A stretch of DNA of 64,000 nt from NCBI GenBank assembly GCA_000827325.1, contig KN832891.1, positions 310,001 through 374,000 of the forward strand. Direction: 5' to 3'. The notes under the pieces are model-generated. The model saw only the letters and a program-made list of their open reading frames with translations, ran no database searches and was not told where the DNA came from. Positions 44,001 through 53,815 of the stretch are shown here, piece after piece (position 1 is the stretch's first letter; each line of letters opens with the position of its first letter). Both the position numbers and the translations under genes were made by a program. The DNA comes from Oidiodendron maius Zn (Eukaryota > Ascomycota > Leotiomycetes > Myxotrichaceae).

Positions 44001-44090
44001 CATATCTCCGCTAAGCGAATACGTTTTCAGGAACCGAAATTTAGGAGCCGAAATTTCGGAGCCGAAATTACAAGATTCCGGCGCTAAGCG
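44001..44090 (+). repeat. CCGAAATTTCGG palindrome repeat, locus 6 (longest copy)
   Basis: CATATCTCCGCTAAGCGAA, then three related blocks AACCGAAATTTAGG, AGCCGAAATTTCGG (palindrome 44048-44059) and AGCCGAAATTACAAG, then GGCGCTAAGCGG. The outer CGCTAAGCG words may pair. This is the fullest version of the family in the window. Confidence 0.85.
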
Positions 44091-44245
44091 GTCTTATAAC
44101 GAAGGTCAAGAGTGCTCAAAATAGGAGCCTAACAGTGTGTCCAAAGTGTTTACTATAATCAGTGTATGCAAGATAGATGGTTTATAGTTATAATAGTTCA
44201 TTACGCAATATTAGCAATAGTATAAAAATGGTAAATACTCTATGT

Positions 44246-44700
44246 ATAAATAAACGGCAATGACTATAACCGCCCAGAAACATTTCATAATTACTGGAAC
44301 CGCCTATTTACAAATTGAAATTATTATAACTCAGCCATTTCTTAATACTTTTGAATAAAATTAAAAATTCAAGCAAGTAGCATTGTATGCAATAAATATT
44401 TGAGAATTTAAAGGAAACCTCTCGCCAATTCTTCAGATATTAAGCTTTATCCCTATTTTACCTATAACCCAAGTTCTTTACAACTTCGCAATAAATGAAT
44501 TAATGCTGCTAATGTATTTGTTACGTATAATGCTACTAGTTTATTTTTAATTTTATTTACAGGTATTAAGAAATGGCTGAGTTATAACAATTTCAATTTG
44601 CAAACAGGTGGTTCTAGTAATTAATTCCTATGTTTAGGCAGTTCTGGTAATTATAAAATGTTTCTAGGCGGTAATAGTCATTTGCCGATAAATAAATTAG
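44246..44700. repeat. Large foldback (inverted repeat) element
   Basis: The left arm 44246-44400 and the reverse complement of the right arm 44505-44700 match over about 155 bp, with shared words AAATTGAAATT, TAACTCAGCCATTTCTTA and AAATAAAATTAAAAAT-like text. The right arm has an extra stretch of about 35 bp. The loop is about 100 bp. Inside each arm a shorter unit (ACCGCC...AAT) is itself repeated. No coding frame. The RNA or single-stranded DNA would form a long hairpin. It is a MITE-like foldback or the inverted ends of an element that lost its middle. Confidence 0.8.
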
Positions 44701-44929
44701 AAAACTAACAACTTTCAATTTGGCTTTATATACACACTATATAAACTAAATAATGTAACTGTATACTCCCTGTATAGTACTACAACGAACCTCGTTGGCT
44801 ACATCTTGCCATTGCTCACTACTAGCGACTCCAATATATTAAATTTCTTGATCTTTTGTCACGACTCCAGACATTCTAACGTTTCTAATGACTCTAGAGC
44901 AGCACGATTTTGACAGTCTTCAACAGTAA
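44701..44929. other. AT-rich spacer
   Basis: No gene seen. Includes TATATACACACTATATAAAC next to the foldback. Confidence 0.35.
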
Positions 44930-45350
44930 AGCTTAACTAGAAATAACTGCTCAATTCAGCACCACAACCCTCACGCGGTTCCTACACCGATCGACGTCGC
45001 CGCCGTCAACCGGCTCTTTCAATACCTATACTACACCCTCATTACAAACTTTCGACAACCCACAGAGCACGGAATTCCTCAGCTACCTCATAGAAGAGCT
45101 CCAACATGCTATTAGTGAGCCGCTGGAGACGGTCGCAAGCGTTCTGCAGATCTACCCTGATACTCTAGACTGGGTCCCCAAGAAGGCGTTTAAGAAGTCG
45201 GATACTTAATAGATTTACGGCGAAGCTTTCACGATTCGTACTAGCTCGTCGTTGAGTTGCCGTGGAGTTGCTGTGTCATAAGACCCATCATTCTGATCTG
45301 GACTGCGTGGGTCCTTGGCTGGGATTCAACGTAGCGTGTCTTCTAGGCAG
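44930..45350 (+). pseudogene. RING-finger protein relic
   Basis: Reads FLSYLIEELQHAISEPLET, DTLDWVPKKAFKKSDT, two stops, then IYGEAFT; after a frame change, LLCHKTHHSDLDCVGPWLGF. Fungal RING-finger proteins show LDxVPKKxLKxxDTCPICGEAF ... LPCHxxHxFDLECIGPWL, so the order matches, but the first Cys pair is destroyed by stops. Late Cys/His ligands (CHKTHH, DC) survive. It is dead as a RING protein. Confidence 0.65.
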
Positions 45351-45486
45351 TTATAAAGGTATCAATGAGTATCGACAATGTGACATTAGAAGTATTAAAG
45401 CATTGTTGAAATATAGCCCTTATTTCCCCAATACCGTAATCTAGCCCTTAATCCTGTTTGGTGAGTCAGGAACCGACGTCTAATGT

Positions 45487-46237
45487 CTATACCTTAATCC
45501 CCTCCTGCAGGTGCAAGTACTTGTATGCTCCGAAAGCAGCGGCTCCACCAAGAATGACGAGGGCATAAAGGCCGACTCTGAGATCACCAGAGTTAGAACC
45601 AGCACCGGCTCTGTCAGAGCTGCTGATTGGGGCGGACACCTTGGGCTTTGGATCTCCAGGCTGGCAAATATCCAGTCAGTCTATGCAATGCCTAATTTTC
45701 ACATGCTAGAAGGGGCCGTGCCTCGCGCTTCAGATCGCCGATAACAAGGCCTTGCAGAACCTCTCGTGCCTCATCGCTGTGTCCGACATCCTCAAAAGCC
45801 TCGGTTGCATCCTGTCCGCCAACATCAAGAAGAACCTCCTCTCCGCCTCTAATGGGTAGTCAGCATACCGGATCGTGCAGCCTACTGAGTTCATTGAGTT
45901 CACGGAAAGAGTGTAAGTGCGGGTTCATCACCAGCAAAGAGCGTTTTAAGGCACCCCATTGAAGTATCGAGCACAAATCTCATATAGTATGAGAGTAGTT
46001 GTACAGTACCTTCTAGACAACTCGCGGTGTTGTCAGACTCCTATCGGCGCTGAGGAAGTCTGGCAGCAGAGTGCATGTCCGCCTAACTTGCTGGGGATGA
46101 CAATCGAATTAAAAACGTACTCACGCGTGCTCATCAACGAGAGAGGTGGCATCGTAGACCTTGTCGTGGATGACAACGTAGAGGTCCTTCTTGACTGAGT
46201 GAGCCTGGACCTCGGCGTAGGTGAGGACTTTCGACAT
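45487..46237 (-). CDS. Cytochrome b5, three exons
   Basis: Model (minus strand): 46237-46125, 45848-45722, 45660-45487, 137 residues. Exon 1: [20 protein letters not shown] ... [10 protein letters not shown] (first haem His). Exon 2: [27 protein letters not shown] (second haem His in VGHS) and GDLKRE. Exon 3: [14 protein letters not shown] and a C-terminal anchor [19 protein letters not shown], giving an ER tail-anchored electron carrier. Intron 1 is 276 bp, long for this gene set; intron 2 uses a GC donor (GAG/GCACGG) with a normal TTGCCAG acceptor. The invariant HPGG is HAGG here because the intron splits the codon. No stops or shifts. It would donate electrons to P450s or desaturases. A paralogue of the housekeeping copy is likely elsewhere. 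Confidence 0.85.
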
Positions 46238-46651
46238 TCTTGCCGCGATTATTGAGAGTCTTGTTGTTTGCGAGTGCTGCGATACCGGCGCTATTGTAAG
46301 GAAGTGTCGTCTCGATAATGGGCACAATGAGGCACGAAAGGACAGTGAGACGCAACAAAGTCAACGGAGGCGGAGGGGGAGAAGTCGTGCAATTTACGTG
46401 TGGGTGAGTCTCGGATAGCTTTCTTTCGACTTACCGTAAGGCGTATCCGATCCGTGCTCCTCTATGCTAGGCTCCAGCTGCGAGGCAAGCTAACCCCAGA
46501 ACCGATTACCGTATAACTGGCTTATAATTCCCCCTGCTTTATAAGTCACCTCCTGGAGAAGGGTCGCTGCAAAATTTGTATGGCGCACAGACCAGCTACC
46601 CTAAATGCAGGGCATGTTTTGCACTTGTCTCCTTTGCACGGAGTTTCCTTT
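46238..46651. other. Upstream region of cytochrome b5
   Basis: No supported gene. An in-frame extension to an ATG at 46327 exists, but the [10 protein letters not shown] start fits the family. Confidence 0.4.
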
Positions 46652-47025
46652 ATATGTTGGAAGTGGGAAATAATGTACAACGAACGCCTGTCGGGGACCT
46701 GACGTATGATGAACAAAAGGTAAGAGCTATATTTGTCTAACTGAGATAAACACTTCATGATGACTCGAGTAGACCCATTTTATAGTATAGGTATTTCTAA
46801 AGTCCCACCTCTTGATCGGAACCGATCTCTATAATACGACCAATCAAACTATCGAGATTCTGACAAATAAGGAGATTATTACTTTCAATCAAGACCCAAA
46901 CGAGGGACAGGCAATTGCACCCTTCCAAACGGATATCTATCATCAAGTTAATAATACCAGCTACACCTTCCAGAATCCCTGTAAGTAGTACGGAGTTTGT
47001 ATAATTTTACAGGGCTAATAATGGA
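46652..47025 (+). pseudogene. Mutated copy of a GH27 gene segment
   Basis: About 374 bp matching 52193-52566 of the intact GH27 gene, including exon 3 end, intron 3, exon 4 and the start of intron 4. Introns are retained, so the copy came from DNA. Differences are mainly transitions: for example the source CAGCGTGGGC appears as TAGTATAGGT, and CCGTAATGCAGCC as CTATAATACGACC. Flanks on both sides are unrelated to the GH27 gene. It has no function of its own. Confidence 0.9.
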
Positions 47026-47264
47026 GGTTCACTCAGTCTCCACCTCTAGATGACAAGATCCAGCCTGGAGATTTCCAGGGACCCAAATACGACCCAACTC
47101 ATTAAGAAGACTTAAATATATTTATATCAACGCTCAACATACTATCGCACGTGTATTACAGCTATCCATGGCAATATCTCTACCTTTGTTCTCCGATCTC
47201 GCTTCGCCCTCCAGGGGTTGTGTTCTGGTAGACCTGGCTTTAGAGTAAGAAGCTCTCTTCTATT

Positions 47265-47380
47265 TAATATATATAGTCTTGATCAGAGGTTCGGTATTGC
47301 ACAGGTTGTAGTTAGGAATCAAGGTGAAACTCAGCTATATTGACTACTGAGTGATGCAGAGACAACTAAGGTAAGAAGAG
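47265..47380 (+). repeat. Fot1-element fragment (copy of 38108-38205)
   Basis: About 100 bp matching the Fot1 relic: GATCAGAGGTTCGGTA, GGTGAAACTCAG, TATATTGACTA, GAGTGATGCAGAGACAACT. It probably represents an element end left by an excised or decayed copy. Confidence 0.75.
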
Positions 47381-48207
47381 ATTCAGGAGAACTAGAGCCT
47401 TTTATGCTTAATACTACACGCTTAATTAAGTCACCAAATAGGCTCCCAACTGGTCACCTTATAGGCACCGGTAGGCAGCCTAATAGGCAGATGTATAGTA
47501 TGTGTAAATGTACCCGAAGCCCTAGGACCTAGTCAATATATAGTATAGTTAGATTTAATATATCTTGTCTAAGAAACTATTAAATTCTATCCCTAACTAT
47601 AAGAGCTTTATATAGTGTTGTTATATTTATTTATTATAGTAGTAGTTATACCTTAGAATTGAATCTGAATCCTTTACTACACTGATTGAAATTCACTCTA
47701 TAGTCAAATCTAAACCTCTCCTGCCTGTATTGTCTTGTTGATGTCCTGTTATCTCCACGAATATATGCGGCATCAATATCATCTGATTCGCCAGTCAGTT
47801 CGATAATCTTACTCTCGTGAGGGTGAGGAGGGTGAGGAGGGAGCGGCCTGGCGCGCTGCGGGAGAGTGGCGCTGGGCATGTGCACATCGAAGCCTTAACT
47901 CATTGGCTAGAACTCTCTGGCGGTCCGCAGATCGCCGATCGTGACCCACCTATACAGCAATTAATATATAATTTATAAATAATTTATTCATATTCTAAAT
48001 AAATAATTTTTAAAATCATATAATTTCAATTCTAAAAATTATAATTAAATACACAATTTTAAAAATCTATCTTTGTCTTTATTTGAAAACTTAATATTTG
48101 GAGACCAACTAAATCCTAGCTAGACATGGCTAAATCGTGGCTGCTGCCTGAATTCTCAAAACGACCAAAACACCCTGACTTTTAGAATATATCCAAATAT
48201 GGGGGGG
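47381..48207. other. AT-rich intergenic DNA
   Basis: No supported gene. A 79-codon minus frame (47885-47646) with a Pro/His-rich start (PLPPHPPHPHES) has no domain. Confidence 0.35.
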
Positions 48208-48440
48208 TCAGACACCCAAATCCCTCGAGACTAATCCTAACCAATCCTAACCACTAACCCCTAACCTTTGTATCAAAAAGGTATTATATACTCTGAGACA
48301 GGTTGGAAAATAGTTGATGCCTTACGAAATATGATGTAATTTCTAGCTTATATGCTGTAATATTATTCGTAGATTATTCAGTAAGAGGAAAGGTGGCCAC
48401 GATATAGCTAAGTATGGCCGCGATTTAGCTGGTCCCAATA
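48208..48440 (+). repeat. Repeat with CTAACC-rich start, copy 2
   Basis: GGGGTCAGACACCCAAATCC, then GACTAATCCTAACC and ACCCCTAACC, then ATATTATTCG and GCGATTTAGCTG, in the same order as 22917-23145. Identity is highest over the first 60 bp. Confidence 0.55.
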
Positions 48441-49054
48441 TTTATTATTAAATTAGCTCATCAAATACACTAATGCACATGACTAGTCAGACATGCCCCT
48501 GCTAGCGTATGTTTTTGGATGACAGACAAGGCATAATATACCTTGTATATATAACTATACTAAACTTAAAATCCTTTTAGCTGGTAGGTGCGCCAATACT
48601 CCTTGCATATAATTTAACCAAAACTTTCAGCTTGTACTCTTTGTAAGGCTCTGTAAGTCTTATTGGTAAATGCCTCACGGCTAAGTTTTACTGCACGTGG
48701 CTATGAGCGAAGAATGCGGCCGAACATATGCTTGCTTAGCTAACTTATTCTTCTTGTTGATGTCTAACTCTTACCTTCTACGGCTATATAGCTTTCAAGT
48801 ATCAATTGGTGGTAATAGTCAGAAGATAAATGCTAGTAATATTAGGCTAATTTCCTTGGAGCAGTGACAACCTTAATCTAACCTAAGATCGGCGTTCAGA
48901 TCTGTCTAAAAACCGGAAAAGCGATTCCACGAGGTTGGAAAAGGGCAATCATCCTCTAATTAGCCTATTATTGTTTAAGACCGACAAGTAGAACTAATCT
49001 AATAGACAATTTTACCGCTGGACCCAGCGGTGCAAAAAACCCCGCGAGGAATAA
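48441..49054. other. Intergenic, upstream of the GH62 gene
   Basis: No gene supported. The last 100 bp are the GH62 promoter. Confidence 0.4.
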
Positions 49055-49062
49055 TATAAATA
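49055..49062 (+). promoter_or_regulatory. TATA box of the GH62 gene
   Basis: TATAAATA lies 85 bp before the GH62 start codon in a GC-poor context, followed by GGGGAGGG. Position and sequence fit a strong inducible promoter. Confidence 0.6.
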
Positions 49063-49146
49063 GGGGAGGGTAAGTAGGTGGGACAAACCACAGAAGCCTT
49101 AACGGTATCGGACATCTCATAAGATTTTTATTACTGATCTATCACC

Positions 49147-50103
49147 ATGATCTATTTTGCTGCCGTATTCTTTGGGCTCTTACTAGGAGTATCTGGCCAA
49201 TGCGCTCTTCCATCGACGTATCAGTGGACTTCGACCGGCCCGCTGGCAGACCCGGAAAATGGGTGGGTCGCGCTTAAGGACTTCACTAACGTCGTTTACA
49301 ACTATGACGTGCATCTTGTATATGGGTCAACTGTGAACGATGCAGGAGAGTATGGCTCTATGAACTTCGGTCTCTTTGCAGACTGGTCTGAGATGGCCTC
49401 GGCAAGCCAGAACGTGATGGATACGGGTGCTGTTGCACCTACAATTATCTACTTCGCCCCGAAGGACATATGGGTGCTTGCCTATGAATGGTGTAACGTC
49501 CCATTTTGTTATATGACATCAAGCGATCCTTCTGATGCAAATGGATGGTCATCGCCACAACCGCTCTTCTCTGGATCCCTCTCTGGCGCTTCCCCTATCG
49601 ACGAGACAATTATTGGCGATGACGAGAATATGTATTTATTCTTTGCAGGAGACGATGGGCAGATATATCGCTCTAGTATGCCTATTGGTGATTTCCCTGG
49701 CGATTTCGGCTCATCATATACGGTGGTCTTAAGCGGATCGACTGATAGCCTGTTTGAAGCAGTTGAGGTCTATACTGTCCAGGGACAAAGCCAATACCTT
49801 ATGATTGTTGAGGGGATTGGAGAAGTCGGGAGGTACTTTAGCTCATATACAGCCACTAGTCTAGACGGCGCATGGACACCACAGGCTACAACTGAGGCAG
49901 CGCCATTTGCTGGCGCTGCTAACAGTGGCGCTACCTGGACTAACAGCATTAGCAGTGGAGATCTAGTTCGTGCTAACGCTGACCAGACACAGACTATTGA
50001 TGCGTGTAACCTGCAGTTCCTCTACCAGGGAGTCAACCCTAATACAAACGGCGACTCTTATAACGCCCCGCCTTGGCAACCCGGTCTGCTGACGCTAGTT
50101 TAA
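49147..50103 (+). CDS. GH62 alpha-L-arabinofuranosidase, secreted
   Basis: Single exon, 318 residues, intact. Signal peptide [17 protein letters not shown], cleavage expected before [14 protein letters not shown]62 blocks: [14 protein letters not shown] (catalytic base region with Asp), [52 protein letters not shown] (Glu), [16 protein letters not shown] and the C-terminal [10 protein letters not shown]. The family removes arabinose side chains from xylan and arabinan in plant cell walls. No carbohydrate-binding module. Followed by AT-rich DNA. Confidence 0.95.
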   Translation: MIYFAAVFFGLLLGVSGQCALPSTYQWTSTGPLADPENGWVALKDFTNVVYNYDVHLVYGSTVNDAGEYGSMNFGLFADWSEMASASQNVMDTGAVAPTIIYFAPKDIWVLAYEWCNVPFCYMTSSDPSDANGWSSPQPLFSGSLSGASPIDETIIGDDENMYLFFAGDDGQIYRSSMPIGDFPGDFGSSYTVVLSGSTDSLFEAVEVYTVQGQSQYLMIVEGIGEVGRYFSSYTATSLDGAWTPQATTEAAPFAGAANSGATWTNSISSGDLVRANADQTQTIDACNLQFLYQGVNPNTNGDSYNAPPWQPGLLTLV

Positions 50104-51360
50104 GCAACTTCAGCTTATGACTGCAGTGGAAAATATCAAGGAAATCTAGTAAATAGAAATATAGTAGCTAAGAATACGATATAAGTATTATATAATTTTG
50201 TTTTGCTCTTATTTACCTAAATACTTGACGTCCTCTCTTAAATAATACTGTTATACTATTATTACTTACGGAAACTATGCTCTTGTATAGCAGCTATTGC
50301 CTTGCTAATACATTACACCTATTTAATGAGGTCGCTAAGGAGATATATACTATGCTTAATTCTAGTATCTGTAGAGTCCCAACATTTGCTGATGCCCCTT
50401 GGAGATCTTGTGTGTTGAAGTCAATTGTTGGGCTCCTGAGATGCGCATCAAATATGGACATTCGCTGTTCGGCAGTTTCTCATAAGCTGCATCGTCCTCA
50501 TTTTCTTCATCGCCAATGAGGTTGGCATATATATAATCCCGTACACGCTGTATTGCCCAGAGTCGATTGAGATGCTGTTGCCTGTTCCAGTCTGCCCGCT
50601 GTAAAATTCCGTCCAGGAGGAACTTCCGGCTCCAAGCCTAGGAGCATCTTCGAAGTTGACAGATAAGTTCGCTGCACCATTTGCAGCAACCAAGCTACAA
50701 TCTACTATATTCGAATTAGACATGGCCCTAATCGATTAATAGATGCAAGTAGAATTTAAACATAATTGTTTACACTATCGGCGGCACGGACGGTTTTCTC
50801 CGGTGGGGGCGGGGGCGGGGTTCCAAAACATCTAACTATGGACTTATTTGCGCTATGCACATAACCGAGAAAGATCTCCATAATATGAACGAGAACAAGA
50901 CCTGCTATTTTAGACTAGACCAGAATGAGAGTGGTGTATTATACCTGATTGGAGCGCCTAGCCCTCAGAATTCCCGGCATTAGGTTATATGTACTGTACC
51001 GGTAGCTGCAGGCAACCCAACCTTGAGGCGACATGATGTAAGACTCGGACCAGGCTCACTGCCGCAAGTGGGAAAAGCTGCGCAGAGGAGGTACGCAGTT
51101 TGATGATCACTCACCTTCGTTGTTCTGGGAAATCGCTGGTTAAATTGGGCCTCCGGTAAAATGAGCTGAACTTGAATTGGAGGAACTAAGGCGTGGTTTA
51201 AGTTCTAAATCTGCTTAGTTTTAAACTCACGTTTCCCCGCTTATTGTATTGCAGCACATGATGCTCCACTAGGATATTGATTAGAGACATATATAGCCTG
51301 GAAGGACAATTGTGCGTTTCATTTCCTAAGCAGAATTTTCTCTGTCTGTGACACCCCAAG
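50104..51360. other. Intergenic with one unassigned minus-strand frame
   Basis: About 1.25 kb. A 91-codon minus frame (50723-50448, starting MSNSNIVDCSLVAANGAANL) looks plausible as protein, and a second frame in the same DNA reads LIGDEENEDDAAYEKLPNSE, but no splice joins them convincingly. A GC-rich block GGGGGCGGGGGCGGGG at 50805-50820 stands out in AT-rich DNA and contains carbon-catabolite-repressor-like GGGG cores. Confidence 0.35.
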
Positions 51361-52994
51361 ATGATCACTTCCATAGCGATTGCACTATTTGCCTCGTTTG
51401 TTGTCGCTCGCTTTAATGGCGGGGTTGGCAAGCTCCCCGTCATGGGTTATGACACCTACAACGCCTTTGGATCAGATTACAATGGGTCACTTGCTCTGGA
51501 ACAGATTGCGGCAATGAAAAGTCTTGGGTTGATAGATCTTGGGTATAATACCGTATCGTGCACTGGCACCTAATTAAGTCGATCTTTGTCGTTAATAGAA
51601 ACAAATAGTTCATCCTCGACGATTTCCAATACGAGGTTAATCGTTCTGCTACCGGAGAGCTGCTTGGAAACAAGGCCAAATTTCCAGAGGGAATAGTCGA
51701 ATGGACCAAGAAGGCCAAGAGTTATGGTGTGACTATAAGCCCTTATTCCAGCAATGGGTTGAAGACTTGTGGTGGATATCCAGGAGGCTACGGTCATGAG
51801 CTTCAAGATCTTGAGACCTGGCGCTCTTGGGGTTGGAGCTACATGGTTAAGTACGACAACTGCAACTTCCCGTCCGACAACATTACTCAGCAGAACGAGT
51901 ACGGTCGGTATGAAAGGATGGAAGTGGCGATTGATCAACTTGCTGCAAAATATAACGAACCCCCCTTTATTTACTCCCTTTGTCAATGGGGATGGGAGAA
52001 TCCACAGAATTGGGCTCCTCGAATTGCCCAAGCTTGGAGAATTGATAATGACATCAAGCCATACTGGAATAGCATAGCAACCGTTTTGAAACAGGCTAGT
52101 GAAAGCTATCTTGCGACAGGGTCAGTACTCGTGCTAGTAAAGAAGATCTTTGCCATTGACCATGTTTCAGCTTTTATCAACACGGAGATATGGATATGTT
52201 GGAAGTGGGAAATAATGGACAAGGAACCCCTGTCGGGGACTTGACGTATGATGAACAAAAGGTAAGAGCTACATTTGCCTAACTGAGATGAACACTTCAT
52301 AACGACTCGAGTAGACCCATTTTACAGCGTGGGCATTTCTAAAGTCCCACCTCCTGATCGGAACCGATCTCCGTAATGCAGCCAATCAAACCATCGAGAT
52401 TCTGACAAATAAGGAGATTATTGCTATCAATCAAGACCTAAACGAGGGACAGGCAATTGCGCCCTTCCGAACGGATGTCTATTACCAAGCTGATGATGCC
52501 AGCTACACCTTCCAGAATCCCCGTAAGTAGTATGGAGTTTGTATAATTTTACACGGCTAACAATGGATGCCATAGCGGGATACTGGGCAGGCAACTCGAC
52601 TCAAGGCCCAATCTTTATGATCATCAACACGGCAGATACGACTCAAACCTTGGGCTTTAATCTAACAGAGAACTGTACAGGCTCCAATGCGCCCTCACAT
52701 GAACGATTCCCGCTAACGAATAGCATAGGGGCTGTCCGTGCAGGCCGTCAGTACAAAGTTCGCGATCTATGGCTACACCAGAATATTGGAACTGCAGTTA
52801 GGTCCGTACATTTTGCGACTATTCACATCCCACTGTTCGAGCTGACTATGATATGCAGGACCTGGAACGTGACTCTTCCGTCTCACGGCGTAGCAGCATT
52901 GTTACTGACCGATGATGGACCTGAGCCGGCAAATGAAACACCACCATGTGCCGAGCCATGGTTAGCCATTGGCAACTGCGCCAACTATGGCTAA
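51361..52994 (+). CDS. GH27 alpha-galactosidase, secreted, six exons
   Basis: Model: join(51361..51552, 51609..52120, 52171..52261, 52315..52522, 52576..52801, 52859..52994), 454 residues; five introns of 50-57 bp, all in phase. Signal peptide MITSIAIALFASFVVARFNG. GH27 blocks: VGKLPVMGYDTYNAFGSDYN, GYNTFILDD across intron 1, YMVKYDNCN (nucleophile Asp), ARIAQAWRIDNDI (acid/base Asp), and after splicing GDMDMLEVGN and THFTAWAFLKSPLLIG-like text (THFTAWAFLKSHLLIG). The C-terminal Greek-key beta domain ends WNVTLPSHGVAALLL. Cleaves alpha-1,6-galactose from galactomannan and oligosaccharides. Part of it (52193-52566) has a mutated copy at 46.7 kb. Confidence 0.93.
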
Positions 52995-53815
52995 GTGTAT
53001 TTAAATACTCTGTGCTTTGGACTTGATGGCTGGGTTATTCTCCAACCTTGTTATTGGGTATGCTTTATAAGACATTTTGAAGGGTAACATGGAGGGAAAG
53101 ATGTAACTCAGCCACTCCATAGCAGTAGTAGACAAAAGGTCGAACAGGCAAATTCTACAAAGGCGCAGATAGCTTCTTGCACCAATGTAGGAATTTGAAC
53201 ACATCTATACTCTTAAAAGAACTCCCCACCTCAACATCGGTGCGGGTTTGACTAGATGTTTGGATCGCATATCTCAGGCAGAAAGTGTCACGGCGAAAAA
53301 AGATGAATCGGCAGGCTTGATTGAGGACTAATCAAAGGTAAAAAGGGGCTATATATACATGAGGTGTGGCAACTATGTGGCAGGTTTTGGGTTACCTGAA
53401 AACTCTGATTCCACATGATTTGGTCGTAACAGAAAGACTTGACGTCTTGCAGCTCTTTCTTAATTTCCACGCTGCCTTCGTTCCAATACTCAGATATATG
53501 AATAGAGATCCCGATTAAACTCTGTCCACTACTGCAGCCATCCACCACCGTCGCCATCCATGATGTGGTAGTGACAGATGTTGTTGTAGCGATGGCGGTA
53601 ATTATGGCGGTGTTGAAGGGGCTGCTGATGACCACCAGTAATGGTACAATACTACTAACAGCACAGCCAATTACTAAAGGACTTGGGCCACTGTCTCCAC
53701 CTTTGTTGTCACAACCATGCGACTATTGAAAAGAAAGACAATGATCTCTTCTAAACTAGAAGGCTTTAAGTCTATCCCTTAGCATATTCGCGCCAATGCC
53801 CTTTAATAACGCAAG
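52995..53815. other. Intergenic, no supported gene
   Basis: 820 bp tail-to-tail. A 115-codon minus frame (53635-53288) with a Thr/Ser-rich start (ATTTSVTTTSW) has no recognised domain. Confidence 0.35.

Noticed and set aside
50448-50723. 91-codon minus frame with a neighbouring acidic frame
   Set aside because: Could be a two-exon gene, but I found no consistent splice and no domain.
53288-53635. 115-codon minus frame
   Set aside because: Low-complexity Thr/Ser start and no motif; probably chance.
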